Shown here: piece by piece, positions 7,671 to 16,634 of the stretch | Position numbering within the stretch: position 1 is the first letter of the stretch | How the letters are laid out: each line of letters begins with the position of its first letter | NCBI GenBank assembly: GCA_949285875.1 | Contig: CASDZZ010000007.1 | Coordinates: 1-43,778 of the forward strand | DNA: 43,778 nucleotides | Reading direction: 5' to 3' | Source of the DNA: an uncultured bacterium | Lineage (GTDB): Bacteria; Bacillota_I; Bacilli_A; RF39; UBA660 | The notes under the pieces: generated by a model | Databases searched by the model: none | Told to the model about the DNA's origin: nothing | What the model saw: only the letters and a program-made list of their open reading frames with translations | Translations under genes and position numbers: made by a program

Positions 7671-7690
7671 CCAAATTAAATTCAAACTAC

Positions 7691-7719
7691 ATAATACAAT
7701 AAATTTTTGTTTATTTTAA
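7691..7719 (-). promoter_or_regulatory. Probable promoter of the ten-gene operon
   Basis: Read on the minus strand, TTAAAA (7719-7714) and TATTAT (7696-7691) are separated by 17 bases. The predicted start is within a few bases of the ATG at 7685, so a leaderless upstream reading is conceivable. The -35 element is weak, which would suit an activated or tightly controlled operon. Confidence 0.4.
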
Positions 7720-7865
7720 CATTCTTAATCAATAATGTCAATGTACATTATATTATAAAAAAAGAATTATACTATCAATTCTAATTAACTCAATAAATAA
7801 ATCTCCAAACCTATAATTCTAATAATGTTGGTATTATGTGCTTTATAGTAAAATCTAAAAAAAAT

Positions 7866-7893
7866 TAATAAAAAAAGAAAGCATTTAGCTTTC
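7866..7893 (-). terminator. Rho-independent terminator after the DUF5655-like pseudogene
   Basis: GAAAGC (7877-7882), loop ATTTA and GCTTTC (7888-7893) are followed on the minus strand by a run of seven or so T residues. It overlaps the stop codon of the upstream reading frame and isolates the ten-gene operon from what precedes it. Confidence 0.75.
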
Positions 7894-8796
7894 CAATAAA
7901 TATAGTTTATTTAAATCATGTTTAACATCGATTGCAACACACTTACTAAGATTGTAACTTTTTTTAATATAAGGAATAATCGTTTCTACATCATTTTCAT
8001 CCGATATTTTAAATGTCATACATAAAGGTTCTACCCCAGTTCGATAAGTATAATCTAATATATTTTGATTATCTTCTACTTTTAACAATCTAACATATAA
8101 TCCATATTTTCTTTTAGATATAGAAATAAAATTCCTTTTCGATTTAAATCTATAATCTCTATATAATTTGTTACAAATAATATTATTTCCTAATTCCATA
8201 ATTCTATTAGAGATATTTTTAAACAATAATTCACAAATAGGTTCTTGTGGTTTTTTTAGATAATAATATAATTTTTTGGCTAGTTCAAGTACATATTCCA
8301 AATTATTTATATCTTCTACTATTAAATAATAGCTTAAAGATGTATTTTCATAACCTTTTCTAATTTTTAATTTGTTTTAACATATATATAAATTATTTTG
8401 ATTAATTCGAACTTCTATAAATCTTTTTTTTAATTTATATACAACTGTTTTTAATAAATAATTTCTTATAACATCTTTTCTTATAGAAATAATATACTCA
8501 TCAAATTTATCAAATAATTTAATAGTCTCAACTTTCTTATTGTAAGTTATATCTTTGTAATTACTAGTATCATTATTATAAATCAAATTTTTAATGTCAC
8601 CTTCTTCATTTTTAAGCTTACAATTTTCCACTTTAACTTTCCTTTCTAATTTTGGATAGTCCTCATTTTTTGAATAAATAACATTGTTATAGATCAAATT
8701 AAATGTAGAGTAGACTTCTATATTGGAATGACTTTTCTTATTTATATAAGCATCTTCGAACTCAAAAATGTTCCTGTGTAACCACCAAGATTGCAA
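7885..8796 (-). pseudogene. Tandem DUF5655-like protein interrupted by an in-frame TAA
   Basis: Two open stretches (8796-8377 and 8376-7885) are in the same frame and separated only by a TAA at 8377-8379. Each half has the same layout. The first has a KLFDKFDEYI helix, KLKKRFIEVRI strands and a YLIVEDINNLEYVLELAKK end. The second has ELLFKNISNRI, KSKRNFISISKRKYGLYVRL and KISDENDVETIIPYIKKSY. This looks like two copies of a DUF5655-type domain (a family seen at the C-terminus of predicted DNA-repair or defence-related proteins). The stop falls inside the first copy. The 5' end runs into the broken PBP gene and no ribosome site is seen, so the true start is probably lost. The restart codon for the second half would be TTG 8301. 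Confidence 0.5.
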
Positions 8797-9839
8797 GAAT
8801 TTTCAACAACTTGCAAAAAAGTTTGAGCTCCATGTCCACCATGCTTCCAACATTTTATTTTAGCATTAGCAACTTTTACACTTCCACCATCATAAAACGT
8901 ATCTTTATCTAAATTCACCAAATTTTCATTTAAAGCTGCAGATAGTGTTATTATTTTAAAAGTTGATCCAGGTTCATAAGTTGCCCAAATCGGAAGATTT
9001 CTATTTAGTGTTTCAGTATCATAATTTTTATAATTTGTCGGGTTAAAATTAGGCCTTGAAGATATAGCAAGTATTTCACCACTATTAGGATCCATCGCTA
9101 TGGCAAGAGCTGTTTCCGGATTATATTTAGTCATTACGTTATCAAGCTCTCTTTCCATGCTAGCTTGCACCTCATGGTTAATAGTAAGGGTAACATTGAC
9201 CCCATTTTGAGGCGATTCATAAACTTGACTTAGGCTTAGTTTATTTCCTTTTGCGTCAGAAAAATACTTAATAGCTCCATACTCACCAGTTAAATAATCA
9301 TCATACTGAAGTTCTATACCAGCAAGCCCTTGATTATCTATCCCAACAAACCCTAAAGTATGAGCTAATTCGGAGCCATATGGATAACTTCTTTTAGATT
9401 CTCTTACTAAATAAACTCCTTCTAATTTCAACTTTTCAATTTTTTCAGCAACCTCATAACTAAGTCTTCTTCCAAAAGGATGAACTCTTTCGATACTAGT
9501 TTTTTTATACACATGACTTTTCATTTCGTCGTATGATACGTTAAGTATCACAGCTAATTTTTTGGTTACAAGCTCTTTGTCTTTTATCTGATTAGGTATT
9601 AAAACTAATGACGTTGTTGTTATATTATCAGCCAAAACAACACCATTCCTATCATAAATTTTACCTCTATCAGCTTCTATAGGAAGATTACGACTCCATA
9701 AATCACTAGCTAAATCATTTAATTTATTATAATCAAAAACTTGAATATAAAATACTTTAAGAATTACTATTATAAAAACAATAAATACCCCTATTATAAA
9801 TAGCTTCATTTTCTGATTTACTTGCTTTTCGTTTAACAT
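8742..9839 (-). pseudogene. Class B penicillin-binding protein, truncated in the transpeptidase domain
   Basis: The product would be 365 residues instead of the usual 600 or more. It has a single membrane helix (about 12-33), a dimerisation domain with EADRGKIYDRNG, and the first part of a transpeptidase domain with SxxK (STFK, 292-295) and SxN (SCN, 348-350). Directly after SCN the family resemblance ends, and about 15 unrelated residues lead to a stop, so the KTG motif is gone. Such a protein cannot be an active transpeptidase. An intact class B PBP lies at 25604-27727, so this was a second paralogue (SpoVD/PBP2-like). The break near 8790 marks a recombination junction with the accessory region to the left. 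Confidence 0.85.
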
Positions 9840-9877
9840 ATAATCACCTATATAAATCTATGATTAATAATTACAAA

Positions 9878-9905
9878 AAAAGAACATATCCATAAGATAC
9901 ATTCT
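9878..9905 (-). terminator. Rho-independent terminator after the transglutaminase-like gene
   Basis: In the minus transcript GAATGTATC pairs with GATATGTTC across a 4-5 nt loop (two wobble pairs) and is followed by seven U residues. It overlaps the end of the preceding gene and separates it from the PBP remnant. Confidence 0.7.
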
Positions 9906-10458
9906 ATTTTTTATTAATTTTAGTCTTTAGTTCATCTAACTCATTAATATAATTATTAAATTCTTTAAAGGTAATTTGCGGTTTTACTTCAAAAAATTCT
10001 GTTACTGGTCTTGCTACCTTCCCGCTTAAATTAACATAATAATCATTTATCTGTTTTATAGCTTCATCTTCTGTTTGAAATTCATATATTCCCTTTCTTT
10101 CAAAATTAGGATGTTCTATATGGTATACTTTATCGTTAATATAACACAATATAAAACAATGCATATGTTCGTCAGCATCCATGTTTTCATAATCATTAGG
10201 TTCGTATATTCTTGTACAAAACATCTTAGACTTTACGTTTATTTTATCTAAAAGATATTTCATAAGATAAACTTGTTCAATACATGTTCCAAGACCATTT
10301 TTAATAGTTTCTTCTAAACTAGACGTTCTATATATTCTTCTAAAATTTTTCATTTCATTTACATGTTTTTCACCATTTATATCTACCCAACCATACGTTA
10401 TATTTTCATCCATAATGGTTAAGATATCATTTATTTTTTTAATGTTTTCTATCGTCAA
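9904..10458 (-). CDS. Transglutaminase-like fold protein
   Basis: The 184-residue protein has the order of a transglutaminase/cysteine-protease core: a Cys at the start of a helix (GLGTCIEQVYLMKYLL, C59), then a His (H98 or H100 in DEHMHCFILCY), and an acidic residue in YHIEHP (E115) where most relatives have Asp. It is soluble and has no signal peptide. It lies 14 bp downstream of the attenuated P-loop kinase and probably shares its transcript, ending at the terminator just after it. It may be a peptidase, an amide transferase or a non-catalytic fold member. The substrate is unknown. Confidence 0.55.
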   Translation of the reverse strand: MTIENIKKINDILTIMDENITYGWVDINGEKHVNEMKNFRRIYRTSSLEETIKNGLGTCIEQVYLMKYLLDKINVKSKMFCTRIYEPNDYENMDADEHMHCFILCYINDKVYHIEHPNFERKGIYEFQTEDEAIKQINDYYVNLSGKVARPVTEFFEVKPQITFKEFNNYINELDELKTKINKK

Positions 10459-10472
10459 TTAATTTCTTCCTC

Positions 10473-10979
10473 CTACCTTATAATAAAATTATTCTCAAGC
10501 ACTTTTAATAATGTTTCATCTAAAGTCAAATTACTAGTATCTAAAACATAGTTTTTAAAAGACTTTATTTTTTTAAACTGATTAAGCAGAACCAAACAAC
10601 GCTCATTCATTCTGCAATCTATCGGTCTTGTTTTATCTCTTCTTAATAATTCTGTTTCACTAGTCATCAATAATATAAAATGAATTTCATAACTTTCAAA
10701 TTGACTTTTTAAGAAATCTAAATCAGTTTCATTTATTATGTAATTAAATACAACATCATATCCAGAATTTAAAGAATTAGAAATTAAAGAAACTATATTT
10801 TTCCAAAATACTTCCAAATGGTTACCTTCTAACCAAGGGCTAACATACCCGCCTTTAACCATATGATATATTTCATCACCTTCTATTAATACTGACTTAT
10901 TTAAACTATTTGCTAATTTATTTGATATTGTACTTTTTCCAACTCCCGCTGGACCTGTTATTAAATATAATTTATTCAT
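10473..10979 (-). CDS. P-loop kinase / phosphotransferase (AAA-family small kinase)
   Basis: The 168-residue protein begins MNKLYLITGPAGVGKST, with the Walker A at about 8-16. A GDEIYHMV segment follows in the position of the acceptor-binding acidic residue of gluconate-, shikimate- or chloramphenicol-kinase type enzymes, then DVVFNYII and a basic LID with RRDKTRPIDCRMNER. Similar uncharacterised kinases are common in Bacilli. Start ATG 10979 has a GGAG site at 10988-10991. The gene is preceded by a leader peptide ORF and competing hairpins, a control arrangement typical of antibiotic-response genes, so modification of a ribosome-targeting drug or a related stress metabolite is a reasonable guess. 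It is followed by the transglutaminase-like gene. Confidence 0.7.
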   Translation of the reverse strand: MNKLYLITGPAGVGKSTISNKLANSLNKSVLIEGDEIYHMVKGGYVSPWLEGNHLEVFWKNIVSLISNSLNSGYDVVFNYIINETDLDFLKSQFESYEIHFILLMTSETELLRRDKTRPIDCRMNERCLVLLNQFKKIKSFKNYVLDTSNLTLDETLLKVLENNFIIR

Positions 10980-10999
10980 ATTATCATCTCCTTTTTTAT

Positions 11000-11031
11000 T
11001 GCAAGAAAAAATCTTGCATAAAAGCAAGATT
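11000..11031 (-). promoter_or_regulatory. Attenuator: terminator and competing hairpin before the P-loop kinase
   Basis: Minus-strand AATCTTGC and GCAAGATT (plus 11024-11031 and 11010-11017) form an 8-bp stem followed by a run of U residues: a terminator. The same 3' arm can instead pair with the next segment (TGCAAGA 11000-11006 with TCTTGCA 11012-11018). Upstream, TAATCTT can pair with AAGATTA inside the leader ORF. The segments are therefore mutually exclusive, as in translation-controlled attenuators. Confidence 0.65.
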
Positions 11032-11038
11032 AAACATT

Positions 11039-11098
11039 TTAATATATATTAACTTCAGTGTGATTAATCTTACTTTTATACCATTTAATGCTTTTCAT
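11039..11098 (-). CDS. Leader peptide ORF (19 codons) of the kinase attenuator
   Basis: ATG 11098 to TAA 11039 encodes MKSIKWYKSKINHTEVNIY. A clear AAAGGAG ribosome site (11109-11115) lies 10 bases upstream. Just after that site AGTGTGATTA (minus strand) is the exact complement of TAATCACACT inside the ORF (plus 11057-11066 and 11101-11110), so the ORF folds back on its own start region. A ribosome moving or stalling in this ORF would rearrange the downstream hairpins. The peptide has no known relative that I recognise. Its position and structure are the evidence. Confidence 0.6.
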   Translation of the reverse strand: MKSIKWYKSKINHTEVNIY

Positions 11099-11161
11099 CC
11101 TAATCACACTCCTTTCATAACATTACATTCAAATAATACATAAAAATTTAAATAAAGTCAA

Positions 11162-11190
11162 TAAAAAAACATATCCATTTTGGATATGTT
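11162..11190 (-). terminator. Rho-independent terminator after pyruvate kinase
   Basis: AACATATCC (11168-11176), loop of 5, GGATATGTT (11182-11190): a perfect 9-bp stem followed on the minus strand by seven T residues. It overlaps the pyruvate kinase stop codon. Confidence 0.9.
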
Positions 11191-12583
11191 ATATTCTTTC
11201 TATTCTCATAAAGTTAGTTTTACTATTTCTAGGGAAACCACCAGTTATAATAATAGCATCGCCTTTATTTAAATCAGCAAATTTCTTAGCACAATTAATA
11301 GCTTCTTCTACGATTTCTTCAGTAGTATCAAATAAACGAGTTACAACTGGGTATACACCATAATTTAAAGCTAAGCTTCTTGCTGTTTCTTCTGACGTAC
11401 AAACAGCTAAAACTGGGCTTTCACTTCTTAAATTACTAATTACTTTTGCAGTAGTTCCAGAAATAGTTGATGCAACAATAACTTTTGCCCCAATAGTTTT
11501 GCAAGCTTCAGTAACACTAGTTGCAACAGCTCCTATTTGATCGTTACTAACATTTTCATAATTTAATTTGTAACTTAAATGTTCTTCTGTTTTTTCACAA
11601 ATTTTACCCATAAACGTTACTGTTTCTACAGGATACTTACCGGTTGTAGTTTCACCACTTAACATAACAGCATCAGCACCATTCATAACAGCATTAGCTA
11701 TATCTGAAACTTCAGCACGAGTTGGTCTTGGATTTTTCTTCATTGATTCAAGCATCTCAGTTGCAACTATTGCAATCTTACCTCTTCTTCTGCATTCATC
11801 AATAATCATTCTTTGATAATAAGGTAAATCTTCCATAGGAACTTCAACACCCAAGTCTCCTCTGGCCACCATAATTCCATCACTTACTTCGGCAATTTCT
11901 TTTAGATTTTCTATACCAGTAGTACTTTCTATTTTAGCTATAAGAAGAGTTTTGCTATTATATTCTTCTAAAATTTTTCTAACCTGTAAAACATCTTCCT
12001 TACAAGAAACAAACGATAATGCAATATAATCAGCTTCATGAGTAATAGCATATATTATATCTTCTCTATCTTGCTCACTAATAAATGGAATATCTAAAGC
12101 AACACCAGGAGCACTTAAACTCTTCTTGTTACCTAAAATACCACCATTTATTATTTTACAAGTTACGCCATCTTCTTCTTTAGAAATAACTTCTATTTTC
12201 ATTAAACCATTTTCTAGCAAAACTACGTTTCCAACATTTAAAGAGTCAACAGCAGCTGGATGGTTTACACTAAACCTTTCTTCGTTACCTAAAACTTCTT
12301 CTTTAACGATTCTTATAGTTTTTCCTTCTTCTAATTTAATTTCTCCATTTTCAAGCATCCCATTTCTAAATTCTGGCCCTTTAGTATCATATAATATAGC
12401 CACGTTCTTACCAGTTGTTTTTCTAACTTCTTTAACAGCAGCTACAACTCCTATTTTTTCTTCATCAGTTGCATGAGAAAAATTTATTCTGGCAACATTC
12501 ATACCATTTAAAACCATTTTACTCATAACTTCAGGACTACAACTACTAGGTCCTATACTACATATAATTTTTGTTTTTTTCAT
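11189..12583 (-). CDS. pyk: Pyruvate kinase
   Basis: Converts phosphoenolpyruvate and ADP to pyruvate and ATP, the last step of glycolysis. The 464-residue length is that of the minimal enzyme without the C-terminal PEP-utiliser domain seen in Bacillus. Visible signatures are MKKTKIICSIGPSS at the start, MNVARINFSH, the catalytic-lysine segment LLIAKIEST, IMVARGDLGVEVP and the VATEMLESM motif. It starts 3 bp after the pyrophosphatase gene, so the two are one transcript, and ends at a strong terminator. Identity is secure. Confidence 0.97.
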   Translation of the reverse strand: MKKTKIICSIGPSSCSPEVMSKMVLNGMNVARINFSHATDEEKIGVVAAVKEVRKTTGKNVAILYDTKGPEFRNGMLENGEIKLEEGKTIRIVKEEVLGNEERFSVNHPAAVDSLNVGNVVLLENGLMKIEVISKEEDGVTCKIINGGILGNKKSLSAPGVALDIPFISEQDREDIIYAITHEADYIALSFVSCKEDVLQVRKILEEYNSKTLLIAKIESTTGIENLKEIAEVSDGIMVARGDLGVEVPMEDLPYYQRMIIDECRRRGKIAIVATEMLESMKKNPRPTRAEVSDIANAVMNGADAVMLSGETTTGKYPVETVTFMGKICEKTEEHLSYKLNYENVSNDQIGAVATSVTEACKTIGAKVIVASTISGTTAKVISNLRSESPVLAVCTSEETARSLALNYGVYPVVTRLFDTTEEIVEEAINCAKKFADLNKGDAIIITGGFPRNSKTNFMRIERI

Positions 12584-12586
12584 AAA

Positions 12587-14206
12587 TTACTCCTCCTCAA
12601 ATTCCATAACTAAAGGTATAACCTGTTTCTTTCTAGAAACACAATCTTCTATATACATACCTTGTTTAATTTCTTTTTCATACATTTTTTCAAGCATTGA
12701 TTCACACCCTTTTGTATAGAAAAGGTAAGAACCATTACTTAATATATCTGTTACATAAAATAAGATAAAATCTACTTTAGCTTCTTCTTTCATTTTAACC
12801 AAAGTTTCTATTATTTTTTCTTTTCTTTCTATTATATCTTGAACATTAGGTGTTACAATTTGTGATACTTTAAAACTTTTTTTACTTCCTTGATATAATT
12901 TAATATCTATATTAATTAAATCATCTTCTGTTTTATCTTTATAATCACTACCTGCAGCAAACATCTCTTTTGCAAATTCCTTATAATTTTCCCCACTAAT
13001 TTCTTCAAGTTTTTTTACAACTTTTCTATCTATATCAGTAGTAGTAGGACTAGTTAAAGCAAGAGTATCAGACAAAATACCACCTAACATAATACCTGCT
13101 ATATGCTTAGGAATTAAAATACCATTTTCATTAAATAAGTAAAACATAATAGTATTTGTACTACCAACAGCCATTCCTCTAAAATTTAATGGTGATGATG
13201 TAGTTATATTACCTAAATTATGATGATCAACTATCTCGGTTATTTCAGCTTCTTCGATTCCTTCAGCTGATTGACCTTTTTCACTATGATCAACTAAAAT
13301 TACTTTTTTTAAGTTTGCTTTATTATTAGCAGATAATCTAATCATACCCTTACAAATTCTGTTCTTATCTAGTACCGGATAATTATTAAATCCTAATTTT
13401 TTAGCTTTTTCTAAAAACTCATCAAAATATTCATTTTCAAATACTGTTACAGGATTTTCTGTACAAAGTAATGTTTCAACTGAATTACTAAGTAATATTT
13501 TCTTTACTGCTTTAAAAGTATCATAAGGTGTTCTAATAATATTTACATTATTCTTTTTTGCTATATTTATATGTTCTTCTTTTATAAACTGATTACCAGA
13601 TATAACAATTAATCTAACACCACTATTAACAGCTGATTCTATAATACTATGTCTATCTCCTACAACTAAAATATCTTCTTTTGTTAATTTTACAGTTTCT
13701 AAAAAAGTTGTACTTTTATAAGAAACAGCTGATACTAATCCATTTATAGCATCGTCAGCTCTTACTATTTCTTCACCATTTAAGATTTTAAGAATATTAT
13801 CATAAGTAGCTACTAATTTATTACTTTCATCATTAAATAAATTTTTTAAGATTGTTTTAGCAGTAACTAAGCCCATAAAACTATTATCATCATCAACAAT
13901 AGGTACTCCAGTTACGTTATTTTTTACAATAAAATCATACGTATCTAAAATAGAACACAACTTATTTAAGAAGAAATCTTTATAATATTTTATGTCTTTA
14001 ATTTTTATTCTTACATCATTTAAATACCTAGGTTCTTTTACATTAAAATGATTAAGAACAAACTTTGTTTCATCATTTAATTCACCTAGAGCTCTAGCTT
14101 CAGCATTAAAACCTTGAACTTTCTTAATATATTCTAAAGCTATAGCACTTGTTATTGAATCTGTATCTGGGTTACGATGCCCAAAAATATATATTTTTTC
14201 CAACAA
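12587..14206 (-). CDS. ppaC: Manganese-dependent inorganic pyrophosphatase with CBS and DRTGG domains (DHH family)
   Basis: Hydrolyses pyrophosphate to two phosphates in the cytoplasm. The 539-residue chain starts with the family II motif IFGHRNPDTDS. CBS repeats flank a DRTGG-like domain (about 75-300; VTGVPIVDDDNSFMGLVTA is one CBS end). Catalytic DHH is VDHHNLGNI at about 328, and a C-terminal DHHA2 domain follows. CBS-containing family II enzymes are controlled by adenine nucleotides. The start is TTG (14206 or the next codon) after an AGAGGTGAGG site. It is cotranscribed with pyruvate kinase. Other CBS-DHH phosphoesterases look alike, but the length and motifs favour this assignment. Confidence 0.9.
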   Translation of the reverse strand: MLEKIYIFGHRNPDTDSITSAIALEYIKKVQGFNAEARALGELNDETKFVLNHFNVKEPRYLNDVRIKIKDIKYYKDFFLNKLCSILDTYDFIVKNNVTGVPIVDDDNSFMGLVTAKTILKNLFNDESNKLVATYDNILKILNGEEIVRADDAINGLVSAVSYKSTTFLETVKLTKEDILVVGDRHSIIESAVNSGVRLIVISGNQFIKEEHINIAKKNNVNIIRTPYDTFKAVKKILLSNSVETLLCTENPVTVFENEYFDEFLEKAKKLGFNNYPVLDKNRICKGMIRLSANNKANLKKVILVDHSEKGQSAEGIEEAEITEIVDHHNLGNITTSSPLNFRGMAVGSTNTIMFYLFNENGILIPKHIAGIMLGGILSDTLALTSPTTTDIDRKVVKKLEEISGENYKEFAKEMFAAGSDYKDKTEDDLINIDIKLYQGSKKSFKVSQIVTPNVQDIIERKEKIIETLVKMKEEAKVDFILFYVTDILSNGSYLFYTKGCESMLEKMYEKEIKQGMYIEDCVSRKKQVIPLVMEFEEE

Positions 14207-14232
14207 TACCTCACCTCTTTTAAAACTTTATC

Positions 14233-14261
14233 ATTTTACACTTTTTTTCAAAAAAAATCAA
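14233..14261 (-). promoter_or_regulatory. Promoter for ppaC-pyk
   Basis: Minus-strand TTGATT (14261-14256), a 17-base spacer and TAAAAT (14238-14233) form a good vegetative promoter about 30 bases before the ribosome site of the pyrophosphatase gene. Confidence 0.65.
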
Positions 14262-14303
14262 GAAATTATAAATAATTTAAAAATATTATCGGTTAAAAAT
14301 TTG

Positions 14304-16634
14304 TTATTCGGTCCTTAGCGCATCTACAGGATCTTTTTTACTAGCTATTTTAGCAGGAATAAACCCTCCAATCAAAGTTAAAAATATACTTACAGAAATC
14401 AAGATTAGCGCATGAACCGGATTTAATATACCCACTTCTTTTAAATCAGTAAGTTTATATAATACTGAGTTTACAGGAAATAATAGTAATCTTGCAATCA
14501 AAATTCCTAAGGCACCTGAAATAAAACCAATTATCAAAGTTTCAGCATTAAATACCCTGGTAATATCTTTTTTTCTAGCTCCTAAACTTCTTAAAATACC
14601 AATTTCTTTTGTTCTTTCAAGAACTGAAATATAAGTAATTATTCCTATCATAATCGAAGATACCACCAAAGAAATACTACTAAACGCAACCAAAACTATA
14701 GTTATTCCATCCATTATACTGCTAGAAAGAGAAGAAATTTCTTTTGCATAATCAGTATACATTATTTTATCTTCAGATTTTTTATCCTTATTATAATTAT
14801 CAAGATACTTAATTATGTCCTCTTTATCATCAAAATTATTAGGATATATATTGATTGCAGATGGTAAATCATTTGCTCCTAACATTGAAAGAGCTTGTTC
14901 TTTCGTTATTCCAGTTTGCTCAAAACTAATATTTCCCATCCAAACAATACCCTCAGCATTTTTTTGAGCTTCAACAATTTGACTATTTTGATTAGCAGCA
15001 ATCATTTCTTTTATTAACTCATAAGAATAACCAATTTTAGATACCGTCGCACTTCCCATAGATTCCGACATCGTATCCATAATTACAGCTAGCTTATTAT
15101 CTTTTTTTCCTCTTACAATTCCAACTATTTTTATACTTTTGTTATTAGAATTATTATATAAATTTGCATCGATATTATTTTTTACAAACATAGTATCTGT
15201 AATCTTTTTATAATAATCATCATTATTTATTAATTTAAATTCTTTTCCAACAACTTCTTCATAACTAATTTCTTCTTTTTCAGGGTCAATAAACAAAACT
15301 TCTAAAAGAGTTTTATCTATTCTATTTTTTTTATCTACAATAAGAACAACCTCATTATATTTACTAGGAAAACTTCCCGATAATAAATCATAATTATCTT
15401 TTAAATAATCTTTATTATTAAATTCTTCTGGTAACCCTACTAAATTAATCACACCATTACTAGCATCTTTAAAAGTAGTACCATTTGTACTTAATAAATT
15501 AAAATTTGTAATATTAAAGTAAGAAATTGCATTAATCTTTTCTTTGTCTATATTTTTTATGTAATCCATGTACTCTTTATTTATATTATTTACATGAACT
15601 TTACTATTTTCTTTTGCAGAATAAGGAAATAATACTTGTTCACTAGGATATTCATAATTACCAGTAAAAGAATTTTTATTGTCTTCTAATTGTTCTTTAT
15701 TCATCGTAGAAACCATGGAGTTAATACTTACAGGAAAACTAGAAAGAGTTGATAACTCATAATTTTCTATTTGCTTATTAAAACCATTTGAAATAGATAA
15801 AATAAGTGCTATTCCAATTACACCAATACTTGAAGCAAAAGCTGTTAAAAAAGTTCTACCTTTTTTTGTTTTGATATTGTTTAAACTAAGTTTAATTGCT
15901 GCAAAAAAATTCATTGAGGTCTTTTTTATGTTTAACTTGTCATTTTCTTCATTGCTATCAATAGGATTTGAATCACTTATCAAATTACCATCTTTCATTT
16001 CAATAATCCTGCTAGAATATTCTTCAGCTAATTCTTTATTATGAGTAACCATAATAACTAATTTATCTTTTGAAATTTTTTTTATCAAATTCATTATTTG
16101 AACACTAGTTTTTGAATCAAGAGCTCCAGTTGGTTCATCGGCTAATATTATTTGTGGGTCATTTACTAAAGCTCTTGCTATTGCAACACGCTGCATTTGA
16201 CCGCCTGATAATTGATTAGGCTTCTTATGAATATGTTTTTCCAAACCAACTTTCTTTAAAGCTAAAATTGACTTTTCTCTTCTTTCTTTGGCAGAAGTTC
16301 CGTTAAGCACAAGAGCCATTTCTACATTATTTAAAATTGATATATGGCTAATTAAATTATAATTTTGAAATATAAAACCAATACAATTATTTCTGTAATA
16401 ATCCCAGTTACTGTCTTTAAATTCCTTGGTAGATTTTCCATCTATAATTAAATCACCAAAATCGTAATTATCTAACCCACCAATAACATTTAACAAAGTG
16501 GTTTTACCAGAACCGGAAGGACCTAAGATTGAAACAAATTCACTTTTTCTAAACTCTATATTAATATTATTCAAAGCTTTTTGAACAAAACCACCAGTTT
16601 TATAACTTTTATTTATATCTATAAGTTTTAACAT
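14304..16634 (-). CDS. ABC exporter: fused ATPase and FtsX-type permease (MacB-like)
   Basis: The 776-residue protein joins an ATP-binding domain to a permease. The ATPase has Walker A GPSGSGKTT (38-46), signature LSGGQ, Walker [13 protein letters not shown] and a switch His in MVTHN. After a linker, a first membrane helix (about 255-280) leads to a large outside domain (about 285-630). Three further helices in the C-terminal FtsX domain carry the ERTKEIGILRSLGARKKDI coupling segment. This plan is that of MacB-type mechanotransmission transporters, which move lipoproteins, peptides or drugs without a transmembrane channel of their own. The start has a TAGGAGG site. No dedicated sensor or partner gene is adjacent. 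The substrate is unknown. Confidence 0.9.
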   Translation of the reverse strand: MLKLIDINKSYKTGGFVQKALNNINIEFRKSEFVSILGPSGSGKTTLLNVIGGLDNYDFGDLIIDGKSTKEFKDSNWDYYRNNCIGFIFQNYNLISHISILNNVEMALVLNGTSAKERREKSILALKKVGLEKHIHKKPNQLSGGQMQRVAIARALVNDPQIILADEPTGALDSKTSVQIMNLIKKISKDKLVIMVTHNKELAEEYSSRIIEMKDGNLISDSNPIDSNEENDKLNIKKTSMNFFAAIKLSLNNIKTKKGRTFLTAFASSIGVIGIALILSISNGFNKQIENYELSTLSSFPVSINSMVSTMNKEQLEDNKNSFTGNYEYPSEQVLFPYSAKENSKVHVNNINKEYMDYIKNIDKEKINAISYFNITNFNLLSTNGTTFKDASNGVINLVGLPEEFNNKDYLKDNYDLLSGSFPSKYNEVVLIVDKKNRIDKTLLEVLFIDPEKEEISYEEVVGKEFKLINNDDYYKKITDTMFVKNNIDANLYNNSNNKSIKIVGIVRGKKDNKLAVIMDTMSESMGSATVSKIGYSYELIKEMIAANQNSQIVEAQKNAEGIVWMGNISFEQTGITKEQALSMLGANDLPSAINIYPNNFDDKEDIIKYLDNYNKDKKSEDKIMYTDYAKEISSLSSSIMDGITIVLVAFSSISLVVSSIMIGIITYISVLERTKEIGILRSLGARKKDITRVFNAETLIIGFISGALGILIARLLLFPVNSVLYKLTDLKEVGILNPVHALILISVSIFLTLIGGFIPAKIASKKDPVDALRTE

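Noticed and set aside
7611-7685. 25-residue N-terminal extension of the Nudix protein from ATG 7685
   Set aside because: The extension is encoded by the terminator hairpin and is unlike the family; the inner ATG has a strong ribosome site. Kept only as a regulatory possibility.
11000-11115. T-box riboswitch before the kinase
   Set aside because: No T-box consensus or specifier-loop architecture is seen; the leader ORF and short alternative stems fit translational attenuation better.
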